Assembly: GCA_947172415.1 (NCBI GenBank)
Contig: OX359190.1
Span: 6,138,001-6,202,000 of the forward strand
Length of the DNA stretch: 64,000 bases
Source: Chondrosia reniformis
Taxonomy: Eukaryota > Porifera > Demospongiae > Chondrillida > Chondrillidae
Direction: 5' to 3'
Of this stretch, positions 55,075-64,000 are shown piece by piece. Positions within the stretch are counted from its first letter, which is position 1. Each line of letters opens with the position of its first letter. A program made the translations under genes and the position numbers. Under the pieces are notes generated by a model that saw only the letters and a list, made by a program, of their open reading frames with translations, had not been told where the DNA came from and made no database searches.

Positions 55075-55542
55075 AATGCCCCAGAGGGTCTAGTAGCATT
55101 ATTGAAGAGTGGCTACAAGGACGCTAAGGGGAAGACAGGGCGGGTGAAGATCTACTGACGATTACATGGTATTCTTTGGGTAAGTTTTGTGAGCAAACTC
55201 GTAATATTCAACATTACACTAACTTTTCCGAAGTCATTTCTAGTATGGTGGGAAGATTGGTGCTGGCCAATTCGAAGGAAGCCAGCCCACATATGTTTAT
55301 CCAAAGGCCTTGAAGGCTGTCATCCGTACACACTTTCTGGAGCAGCAGGCTGTAAAGGCAGACCCTAAAGGCAGTTCAGTATGCAAGTCTATATAAATAT
55401 TTACGATTAGTGTATAACGTCACTGTTTCGTTGCTTTAAATACACGTAGGTGTGTGCAGTCACGTATGCCAATATATACCGAAGTAAGTGGCCTGTTGTG
55501 AAAGGTGGACCAGGTCACAGGCTGAAATCATCTCAGCAGTGA
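55075..55542 (+). CDS. Candidate three-exon gene end, with an in-frame TGA
   Basis: Three plus-strand exons agree in phase 0. 55075-55179 (NAPEGLVALLKSGYKDAKGK ...) ends TTTGG/GTAAGT. 55244-55378 (YGGKIGAGQFEGSQPTYVYP ...) lies between TTTCTAG and GTATGC. 55450-55542 (VCAVTYANIYRSKWPVVKG ...) follows CACGTAG and ends in TGA. Exon lengths are 105, 135 and 93 nt, all multiples of three. One TGA at 55156-55158 lies within the first exon and would stop translation, so this is either a recent pseudogene, a sequence error, or a wrong exon border. The second block has some likeness to a BEN-type helix region; not enough to name it. Confidence 0.42.
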
Positions 55543-55543
55543 T

Positions 55544-56520
55544 TAGTACTACAGCACTCCAAGCATACTTGAACCTTGCAAGTTAGATTTTTCAGTTTCA
55601 GTTTCATGATTGTAAATGATCATTCTACAAAGCCGATACGAACTTGCTCGACATTCTAGTCAGATGGAAGAACCAAATCCACGCCGACAACTTGCCTGTA
55701 AATGCACCCAAAGCATGCACAACTGATGGGAGTGAATTGGATTACTTGACGTTTTGAGAAGGTATTGCGATGTTTTGGAAAACAGGAATTATTCCAGAAC
55801 ACAAGCAAGAATAGTGATAGTCCTGTGAACCCATGCTTGTAGATTATATATACCAAATTTGGTGCTTCTCAGTTTATTTATGTAGAAGTAGATAGCTTTT
55901 TGTGGAGCTATCTAACACTTTTTGAGGTGAGTTTTTTGATTTTAATTAAAATATCTTGGTAATGGAGTAGCCTATCTAATTATGGTTGACAACAAATAAT
56001 GCGCAATTTACCTAGTTATTTTGCTTGTAAAATTCAAGAAAGTTGGACTTATGGTCAGAGAGATAGATTATCAATACCAATGTACCCCAAAGAAAGCCTT
56101 CAGCTCCCTACTACCTTAAGAAAACATTTTAAATAAAATCATTAATGCAGTAATAAAATGAGAACCACAGGAGCTAACTGAGAATACATGAAGTATCTTT
56201 AACCAATCGCTCACTGGATCAGGGAGATAATTATAAAATTTGTAGAGGTGTTTTACTTATGAGAAAGAAATATTAGTGATTTTGTGTGGAAACCTTTGTT
56301 CACAATAAAACTTTTCATCTATGAAATAAAATATATCTACTTGAACTACAGAAATTAGCCTCTTACACACATATGCACTCCATGTTACTTTCAAAGTATT
56401 TAGTAAAGGGGGGGGCACAAAATGATCATAATAGATATGAAGGGGGGTAAACATATTAAAGTGCACCAATGTTTATTCTGACACACAAATCATATGGGGC
56501 TTGGGAGCATGTTCTCCAGA
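55544..56520. other. Spacer, nothing recognised
   Basis: A+T-rich; a G run at 56408-56416 and short minus-strand frames without domains. Confidence 0.35.
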
Positions 56521-56524
56521 AAAA

Positions 56525-56585
56525 TAAACACTTCGAGTTTAAAAACTTGTGGGGCGTCTGGCGCTCCCCAAACTTGAACTACTTG
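56525..56585 (+). repeat. Fragment of the second foldback family
   Basis: CGAGTTTAAAAACTTGTGGGG and CTTGAACTACTTG match 46886-46940. Confidence 0.6.
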
Positions 56586-56806
56586 CTGGTTCTTTAGATC
56601 TCTGGTTAACCGATTCCAGTCATTGTTTGATTAGTGTCAATTTCAAGGCCATATCTGGTAGGAAACGTTTTTGCGTTACATAGTATTAGTAACGGTGGTT
56701 TTTAAATCCTTTTCATTGGTTCAATGTTTCGACGCTAAGGAAGAGAAAGCTAATTTATAAGTTAGAAAACAACAGCCAGCAGAGCGTCCGCCACTATTGA
56801 CAGATA

Positions 56807-57268
56807 CAGTGTCACCTCGATAGTATGCCACAATTGGTGCAGTGAAAAATATGGCAGATTAGTGGGGTTGGTGGATTACTGAGGTTGGCTTTTGAATACC
56901 TTTGATTAGTGTAAACGAATAGTGGCTTCCGTTCCCGATGTGACATCACAATAAAACCGCAATATGTGGGTGATTAATTGACAAATGGCTGTTTTTTCGA
57001 ACAAAATCTTTGATTTTCTCTACTTTAATTTTGGAAGTGGCACATAAGATTACTACATAGGTTGTTTATTAGGTATATTGGTGGATTATACGGTGTAAAT
57101 TACATATTAAATAGGCATTTCGTCAGTGAAAATGCCTGGAAGAGGCAGAAACGTGAGGTGGCGGAATATGTATACTTTTTCTGTACTAACAAATTTGTTT
57201 TGTAGAATTATAGTGATGGTGAGGTTGGCTCATTAAAGATGGGGTGGCGGATTATCAAGGTGACACTG
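56807..57268. mobile_element. TA-flanked MITE (Tc1/mariner-pogo type)
   Basis: 462 bp with ends CAGTGTCACCTCGATAGTAT and, on the other strand, CAGTGTCACCTTGATAATCC, flanked by TA at 56805-56806 and 57269-57270. GTGGATTA and GAGGTTGGCT words repeat inside. No coding capacity. The ends differ from those of the 441-3482 element, so a different transposase would serve it. Confidence 0.8.
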
Positions 57269-57439
57269 TATAAATGTATTAGGCCATACATTAGAATGCA
57301 AGAGCCTCGCTTGAAAGCAGGGCACATACATAATGATAACCATGTATATATATATATATATGAGAGAATATAGGTTCATTGCTACGTTGTTTATATGGTT
57401 AATTAGTTGATGAGCAGCGCGAAACAATTAATGAATTAC

Positions 57440-57477
57440 TTCAGGACGTTTCGGTCCGTAGACCTTCATCAGCTGAA
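57440..57477 (-). ncRNA. Minimal hammerhead behind the Penelope-like element
   Basis: On the minus strand: UUCAG (57477-57473), core CUGAUGA (57472-57466), A plus GGUC-UACG-GACC (57465-57453), GAAAC (57452-57448), GU, C17 at 57445, CUGAA (57444-57440). Stem I pairs over 5 bp; stem III is the self-complementary ACGU; one unpaired A lies before stem II. Minimal hammerheads flanking Penelope-like elements are established, and this one has the expected strand and side relative to the element at 57629-59750. Confidence 0.75.
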
Positions 57478-57628
57478 TGACACAAATAAGTTACACCTTA
57501 GATGTAAACAAACTGGTTGGTGAGGTAAGAAATCGTGACGTAATGTTATGTTGTCAATGATGATGTAATAGTTCTAAAAATAGGTAGTGAGAAAAATTTA
57601 GGTAGTGAAAAAAACTCAGAGGAATATA

Positions 57629-59750
57629 TTACAGCTGGGTGACAAAGGGGTGCCACACATCATTGAGGATCAGTCCACAGTCCAGGTTGTTATTCCTGGG
57701 GTGGCTCATAATGTCTATGGCTTCCAAGGTCCTTCTTCTCCACTGATGTCCCTCCACCTCTTTTATTGTTGCACCCTCCCAGTTGACTTGGTGTTGGGAA
57801 TCCCAGGCATGCACTGCAATACCATTGTTCCTGTCTCCTCTCTTCACTGCCGTCTTATGCTCCGAGATCCTCTTCTGTAAACTTCTTCCTGTCTCTCCAA
57901 TGTATACTCTGTCACAATCCATGCATGGAATCTCATACACTACCCCAACCTTCTTGTCGGTGGGTTGTGGGGTCTTAACCTTGGTCAGGAGGCTCCGGAT
58001 GGTGTTGGAGGACTTGAAGATAGTTTTAATACTCAGGTTCTTGCACCGTCTTTGGATCTCCTCAGATAGCCCTTTGATATAGGGGAGTAGTAGGATCTTC
58101 TTGGTGGAAGAGCTAGGTGGGTTGGTCTGTTGACGGTTGGTCCTTCTTGGATTGAGTGAGTACTCTATCACTTCCCGTGGGTATCCATTGGCCTGGAATA
58201 TCTTTCTGCGATGTGACAATTCTCTCGCGCTACCTTTGGTGTCACAGATTTTATCCGCTCGGTTCTTCAGGCATTTGATCACTCCACTGAGCACTCTGGG
58301 ATGGTGGTGAGAAGTAAAGTGTATGTACCTGTCAGTATGGGTGTTCTTCCTGTATACAGTGGTGGAGACTCTGTTGTCAACCCTGTTCACCAGGACGTCC
58401 AGAAATGCAATTCTTTTCTCAGATTCTACTTCCCTTGTGAACTGGATGGCCGGGTGTTGCTCATTAAGGTGTTGATGGAATTCATTTAACGACTCTTCTC
58501 CATGTGGCCATAGTACAAAGGTATCATCCCCATAGCGGATCCACAGTTTTGGCTGGATTGGGAAGGTCTTGAGTGCTTTTTCCTCAAAGGCTTCCATATA
58601 CAGATTGGCTACCACAGGTGACAAGGGGGAGCCCATGGCAGCCCCTTCCAGTTGTTCAAAGAAGGTGTCCTTGAACTGGAAGTAGGTTGATTTCAGGCAC
58701 AGTTTGATTAGGAGGCATAGGTCTGAGGCTGGGATTGGTGTGCGGTCTATCAGGGAGGAGTCCTCTCGGAGTAGTTGGGAGATGATGTCCAGTGCAGCAT
58801 CGATGGGTACTTTGGTGAAGAGGCTAGTCACATCAAAACTCACCATGCTGTCCTCTGTACCAAGCTTGGTTTGTCTGATACGTCTGACAAATTCCGCAGA
58901 ATTCCTTACACTTGATTGCTTCTGTCCTCCCAATGGTGCTAGGGTTCTGGTTAGTTCTTTGGCTAACTTGTAGGTGGGTGAACCAATGGCTGATACAATT
59001 GGTCTGAGTGGAGTTCCTTCTTTGTGGATCTTAGGTAGTCCATAGATTTGTGGTGGTGTGCTGTACTGGGGCGTCAATTTAGATCTTGTTGTATCGTCAA
59101 TGCTACCTCTGTCTCTTAATTCCTTCAGGTCTTCCTGATCTTGTTCTCCACTTTCGATGTAGGATCTCCCTTGAGTTTCCTGTAGGTCTGGTCCTTTAGC
59201 ATGTTCTCCATCTTCTCTACATATTGGGTTCGATCCATCACTACAGTGGCATTGCCTTTGTCTGCTGGCAGTATTACAATGTTATCAGATCTTTGTAGAT
59301 CCTTGATGGCTTTCAGCATTCTTCCATTGAGATTTCTCTCTGGCAGTTTGGCATTCTTCAGTGCTTGGCTAACATTCTGTCTCAATTCCCTAGCTTGGTT
59401 GTGATCGAGTTGTTTGGCAGTGGCTTCTGTAGCAGCGATTATGTTGTTATAGGGGATGCGCGCTGGAGTGATCGCGTAGTTTAATCCCAAGGATAGAACC
59501 TGTTCTTCCGTGTTGGTGAGGATTCTACTGCTAAGGTTCTTCACCACCCGTAGACGATGTGGTGTCTGTTCTGGTTGTTCTGGTGGTGAGTCCATTAGGG
59601 ATTGGAACTTACGATTGAGTCTGGTCTTCGTTTCTCGAGCTTCCTCATCAGTCGCCATCAAGCACCATTGGTCTATTCCACTCCATTCGGTGTTGGTCAA
59701 TCTTCCCTTAAGTTCTAGGGTGTTGTAGTGTATTTCGTTCTCGACCTTTA
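57629..59750 (-). pseudogene. Penelope-like RT/GIY-YIG polyprotein, one frameshift
   Basis: Two frames: an N-terminal part (59125 to about 59750) with NIVILPADKGNATVVMDR, a hallmark of the family, and a 482-residue part (57629-59077). The second has PQIYGLPKIHKEGTPLRPIV, motif A SFDVTSLFTKVP (Asp at its residue 82), motif B LEGAAMGSPLSPVVANLYME, motif C RYGDD (182-185), then a GIY-YIG nuclease with GVVYEIPCMDCDRVYIGETG (378-397) and catalytic Glu in LEAIDI (452). One shift near 59130 is all that separates the frames, since the +1 frame stays open into the second part. The first 20 or so codons of the 59811 frame (KPVSLGGSCPPCP) come from hAT sequence and are not part of the protein. Confidence 0.88.
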
Positions 59751-62700
59751 GGTATCCGTACCTAGCTATGGGGCAGGGAGGGCAACTGCCCCCCAGAGAA
59801 ACTGGCTTCATAGTATAATGAAATACTATTTGTGCATCCAGCTACCGGGTATATACGTACGCACAAGTACCGCTGTTCACTTTTCTAAATAATGCACACT
59901 TTTAGCTGCGCATAATTTATGCGCATATGCATGCAGGGTCCACGTGTACCTGTTATAGCGGTGATTTTGGTCGAAGAAGTGCCCATTGCAACAGCTCAGC
60001 ACAACTGATGATCAAGGATTGACATGGATGTGGATATGGAGTTGTCATCAAGCGAGAACGATGATGAGCCCCCTGATGAGCCTGCAGTGGCTAAGAAGAT
60101 GTGTCGGCGTCAGTCATCACTTCTGACATATTTTTCGGGAAAAAGGCTAGGGTGAGGGCAGGATTAGGGCAAGGGTTGACTAATGAAGCGAAAACTAAAC
60201 TAAAACTAAAAACGATTGTTTGTTTTCAATAGGGAGAGGCATTAACAAGGTGGAGAAGGAAGTTCCACTATGTCTGATGACACTGTTGAAGGTACGACTT
60301 GTGCTACAAGTATGTCCAATTCCAGAAAGGCATCTGGAGGTACATGTACCAGCACTTCAAGTACTGCTACAGATTGGCCGAGTTCCAGTGAAGGGTCCGG
60401 AGGTACCAACACCCCGAATCGTGCTACAGGTGCTCTCAATTTTAGTGAAGCATCCCAAAGTAGTAACACTCCTAACTTACATGATCCTGCAAACTATGTG
60501 GGAAAGCAATTGTCAGACAATGACAAGGTGATGCTACTGACACACATCTGGAAGCCTCCTAGTGAAACATTTAAGTTCCCTGTAACCTCTGGACGAAGGT
60601 TCAATCCTAGTTGGCTGGTTGACCGACTGTGGTTGTGTTACAGTGTTACCAACGACAGTGTGTTCTGTAGCTCTTGTGTGTGCTTTGGTAGTGCCCCTGA
60701 GTCTCCTTTTGTATCATCAGGCTTTAAGACCTGGAAAAAAGCCTTGGGTAAAGACGGCTAAATTGAAAAACACCGGAATGTGAAAGCCACAGAGGTGCTG
60801 ATGAAAAAGCACCTTAATTTCTGCAAACGCACCAACCTGGGACTGACATACATGCAAGAATAGCCAAGCAAGTCGCTGAGCAGCAAGTTCGCATGTCCAA
60901 AGGAATTCTGTCGATAATTGACGTAATTCTTGCTTTAGGGCAAAGACGAATTGCTTTCAGGGGGAACTGGGATAAGGAAAAGAAGTCTGAAGATGGGAAG
61001 TTTGCATTCTGGGTGAATTGGAAGTCAACTTTCCACCAAGATCTCAAAGAGCACTTAGCAAGTGCTTCCGACAATGCCAAGTATACATCTCCGAGAATAC
61101 AGAATGAAATTATTCATCTATGTGAACGGTCAATCAGGGAAAAATTCTGTCAAACATTCCAAAGTACTATAGCCTCATGGCTCATGAAACCTAGGATTGT
61201 TCCACAACGGAGCAATTGAGTATTTGCGTACGTTATGTTACATCTGGGGGTGAAATATGTGAGGATTTCCTCGGATTTGTTAAACTTGAGAAAATGGATG
61301 CCAAAAATATTGCAAACGCATTTCTATCTACTGTTAAAGGCTGGGGGTTAGATATGTCCACTCTAGTCACACAGGGTTATGATGGTGCAGCTGTCATGAG
61401 TTCCAGCAAGAATGGGGTACAGGCAAAGGTTAAGGAGAAGTATCCCAATGTCACTTACGTGCATTGTCGTTCTCACGTTTTAAACCTTGCAATTTCAAGT
61501 GGATGTAGCAGTGTTCCACCGGTAAGGAACCTGTTTGACAGTGTAGAGAAGTTGTCATGGTTTTTGGGTGGTAGTGCCAAAAGGAAAGAGATTTTCCTGA
61601 AAGTAGCCTCAAGTTGCAGTGGTGATCATCACCTGCTGAATTTGTTGACAAGTGATGCTGGAGATTTGTCCGAATCAGCTGAAGCAATAAAGGAAGGAGG
61701 AAAGAAGAAAACCGCGCCAAAGTTTTGTGCCACTCGTTGGACAGCCCGAGTGAGTACTTTATCATCTCTGTTAAGCAAATACGTTGAGGTTTTGAAGGCA
61801 CTGGAGAATATCAGAGACTCCAGCACTGCAGAAGCGAGATGTGATGCCAGCTCGTATATGCGACTTATGGAAGATTCGCAGTTCATTGTTGCTCTGACTG
61901 TTTCGCAGTTTGTTCTGAGCTTCCTTGGAGCTGTGACCACAGCTCTTCAGAGTGCTGAGTGTAACTTGGCAGATGCTTATGATGATGTTGCACTAGCACA
62001 AGAGTGTATTCACGACTCTAGAAGTGAGGAGTGTTGGAAGAAGCTCTGGGCTAGAGTACTGCAGATAGCGTCGGCGGTGGGCATTACTATTAGCAAGCCC
62101 AGGTCAGTTGGACTACAGCGTCATCTAGCTAATGCTGGGGCTGTTGATCAGAGTCCATCAGATTATTATTGAATCAATGTCTACTATCTTTTCATAGACC
62201 ACGTCATTGGAGAACTTGAGACAAGATTCTCCAGCGATCATGAAGGACTAATTGCAACTCAGTACTTGATACCACTGTATTTGCCACAGCTCAGCCAGGA
62301 CAAAATTGACTCTCTTGAAGGTTACTATGGAAAGTTTTTAACTTGTGAGGAAAATGAACACCTTGATGTCGAAGTTGCTAAGTGGAAAAAGTGTTATGAA
62401 GGAATGTCAATTCAAGAGAGACCGAAGACTGCTACTTCAGCGCTTTCCAACTGCAGCCCACAAACTTTCCCTGACTACACAAGATTTTTGTAATTTTTCT
62501 TACTACTCCGGTTGGTAGTGTTTCTTGTGAACGGTCCTTCTCTGCACTCCGGCGCCTTAAACTGCGGACACGTTCTTCAATGACAGAGGAGAGACTAGGT
62601 GGCCTCGCTATGTTGTTAATCCATAGGGAAACCGAGTTCATCCCAACACCAGAAGAAATCTATTCTCAAAAAACTAATTGGAGACAGTTAAAGAGCAATT

Positions 62701-62923
62701 AACAATTTTGTATTGTAACAATGTTTTTGTGTTGTGGCTTCCTAAGTAGTATTTTGATGACTACAATGATATTATGGCTCTAACACTGAGAGAGCTTGTG
62801 CATGTAGATCTAGACTGCCACTGCAGACTCAACAATCTCGAACAATCTCAACAATAATATTAATCTGTTAGACAGTTTTCCTCCTGGTTGCCCCCCTTGC
62901 AAAAAACGTTATGTACGGCCCTG
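59750..62923 (+). mobile_element. hAT-superfamily transposon (ZMYM/TTF type) inserted in the Penelope-like element
   Basis: The left end near 59750 (CCGTACCTAGC ... GGGAGGGCAACTGCCCCCC) and the right end on the other strand (CAGGGCCGTACATAACG ... AAGGGGGGCAA) form imperfect inverted repeats typical of hAT (CAGGG start). The left tip is eroded and an 8-bp target duplication is not evident. The coding relic lies between. Confidence 0.75.
60024..62702 (+). pseudogene. hAT transposase with TTF-type finger, broken
   Basis: A likely 5-prime exon at 60024-60151 (MDVDMELSSSENDDEPPDE ... CRRQSSLLTYFSGK) precedes GTGAGG, and TTTCAATAG lies at 60224-60232; the join is spoiled by a TAA at 60243. The main frame 60270-60761 has the TTF/ZMYM finger (FPVTSGRRFNPSWL, VFCSSCVCFG, GFKTWKKALGKDG). 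60893-61219 and 61216-62172 hold the RNase H-like core (LGFVKLEKMDAKNIANAF, TQGYDGAAVMSS, VHCRSHVLNLA). The end, about 62492-62702 in another frame, is the hAT dimerisation region (VGSVSCERSFSALRRLK, MTEERLGGLAMLLIHRETEF). The first core Asp region reads LMAHE in place of ADE/D. At least four frame changes. Confidence 0.85.
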
Positions 62924-62925
62924 AT

Positions 62926-63047
62926 AGTGGAAATTATTAGACATGCTGGATTGTTGTTAAATTTTATAAATTATTAGGAAAGTCCAAATATAATTTACCA
63001 AATTTAACAACAAACCAGCATGTCTAATAATGTCCACTATATTGTAA
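62926..63047. repeat. Short palindrome between two elements
   Basis: TAGTGGAAATTATTAGACAT at the left and its complement, ending TCCACTA, at the right. The arms are about 45 bp around an A+T-rich loop. It touches the hAT right end on one side and the second Penelope-like element on the other. Confidence 0.75.
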
Positions 63048-63059
63048 CCAGCCGAATTG

Positions 63060-64000
63060 GACCGGGCACAATCCCTACCATCTATAAACTATGAAGAAAT
63101 GAAGAGAAGCTAACAAAAGCGGACAGCCAACTAACCTTTCTTATGAGATGCAGAAACTATCGAATCGTCCCCAAAGGATTAAGGAAATCCCTACCCGTGG
63201 ACTCACCTAGAGCAGATCGTATTAAGAGGAACACTGAGCTAGCCCTGGTACAAGAAAGGGTCTACGCAACCAGAGTCATCAGAAGCAAATTAAGAACACG
63301 TAAAGAAAAGTTGGAAGACTTCATAAGAAAGAATACAGAAGAAACCAACTCCTAGTATATCACAGAGATCCTGAACGAAGAGAAAACAAAATATGCCATG
63401 AAAATCAAGACGTAACACCAACGTAAGCTGGAAGAAGCGACCTTTAGACTACAGAGACCGATAGGTTTAGATGAGGACAAGATAATAAAGAACCTAAGCT
63501 GTAGACATCTCACCAATGAAGAGAAAGGAGTGCTCCCCCTCAGCCTGAATTACGCCGTCACTCCAAAGACCATCCTGAAAATTGACATTGTAGCTGACGT
63601 GTAAAATGCAGCAAGATTTCTACCACCAGAAGCAGCAGGAGACCTCCCACTGGAAATGAAAAGAAACTTGAAGAGAAGCCATCTGCCCATCTCTAACGTG
63701 ACTAGGAAACAGAGAGAAGTAATACAGCAACTCAGTAAAGACGATTCTATAATAGTATTACCAGCTGACAAAGGTAATGTTACAGTAAAAATGGACAAAA
63801 CTCAATATGAAGAGAAAATGATTCAACTGTTAAAAGACCTGAGTTACAAAGCTATCAAGAAGGACCCCACAGCAAAATTAGAGAGATTTAAACAAGAGGT
63901 TATTTCAACTGTTCACATTGGAGGAAATTGACAGACTAACATACGACCGGTCGAGGAGCAACTTCAGCACTCCCCCCAGATCTTTGGTCTCCCAAAAGTC
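63060..64000 (+). pseudogene. Second Penelope-like element, 5-prime part, cut by window end
   Basis: Plus strand. The frame 63143-63355 is a basic, helical N-terminal region. From 63470 on, one frame reads NEEKGVLPLSLNYAVTP with a stop at 63601, then 63656-63931 with IIVLPADKGNVTVKMDK. The final bases give a PPDLWSPK-like reading whose next frame is QIFGLPKV, the start of the reverse transcriptase. Several stops. It is clearly a different family from the 57430 element by sequence, but with the same order. Confidence 0.75.

Larger units (their letters stand above)
57430..59750 (-). mobile_element. Penelope-like retroelement, nearly intact
   Basis: Minus strand. It contains the N-terminal, reverse-transcriptase and GIY-YIG parts in order and a hammerhead beyond the stop codon. 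Its 5-prime end is cut by the hAT element at about 59750. The repeated flank expected on the 5-prime side is not present in the remaining sequence. Confidence 0.85.

Noticed and set aside
57605-58973. Plus-strand frames over the Penelope-like element
   Set aside because: Shadows of the minus-strand RT/GIY-YIG frame, which has clear catalytic motifs.
59225-59240. GGGTTCGATCC as the T-arm of a tRNA gene or SINE
   Set aside because: It lies within the Penelope-like coding region in an unrelated context, and no matching D-arm or acceptor stem is present.

Overview
The window looks like A+T-rich, intron-bearing, repeat-dense DNA from an invertebrate animal, most likely a sponge or cnidarian. That is a judgement from the mix of mobile-element families (Tc1/mariner, hAT with a ZMYM-type finger, Penelope-like, CR1/L2-like LINEs, jerky/Tigger-type DDE, Tnp2-like) and from GT-AG introns in small exons; I cannot name the species. 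No rRNA, tRNA or prokaryotic operon was seen. Almost everything recognisable is a mobile element, a relic of one, or a minisatellite. Host-like coding material is limited to a few short candidate exons.

Layout. 441-3482 is an apparently intact Tc1/mariner element flanked by TA. It carries a complete DD34E transposase on the minus strand and, convergently, a second spliced gene ending in a BEN-like domain. 4050-10130 holds a hairpin repeat, a complete-looking type I hammerhead ribozyme, and a palindromic (foldback) element split by a 3.5-kb LINE. 10425-13400 is a second foldback element with a nested palindrome and a retroelement C-terminus. 13390-15000 has candidate minus-strand exons; 15685-15729 is another hammerhead. 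15980-18440 holds more foldback copies. From 18445 to 44745 a 21-bp minisatellite recurs in the same strand orientation in seven blocks. The blocks are separated by a Tnp2-like relic, a relic gene of the MSSEE/LPW family, 70-bp and 10-bp tandem repeats, a LINE, an RT relic, a jerky/Tigger-type transposase, an Ulp1-like protease relic, a near-perfect 213-bp palindrome and a hairpin with a hammerhead in each arm. 44750-47345 is a 27-bp minisatellite cut by a foldback arm. 47350-56800 contains zinc-finger, LINE and Penelope-like relics plus two candidate host exon sets. 56807-57268 is a TA-flanked MITE. 57440-59750 is a nearly intact Penelope-like element with a small hammerhead behind it; a hAT element (about 59750-62923) has cut its 5-prime end. 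63060-64000 is the start of a second Penelope-like element, truncated by the window edge.

The most notable signals are the two-gene Tc1/mariner element with a BEN-like partner and the recurrence of hammerhead ribozyme motifs (five usable cores and several relics) linked to palindromic or Penelope-like sequence.
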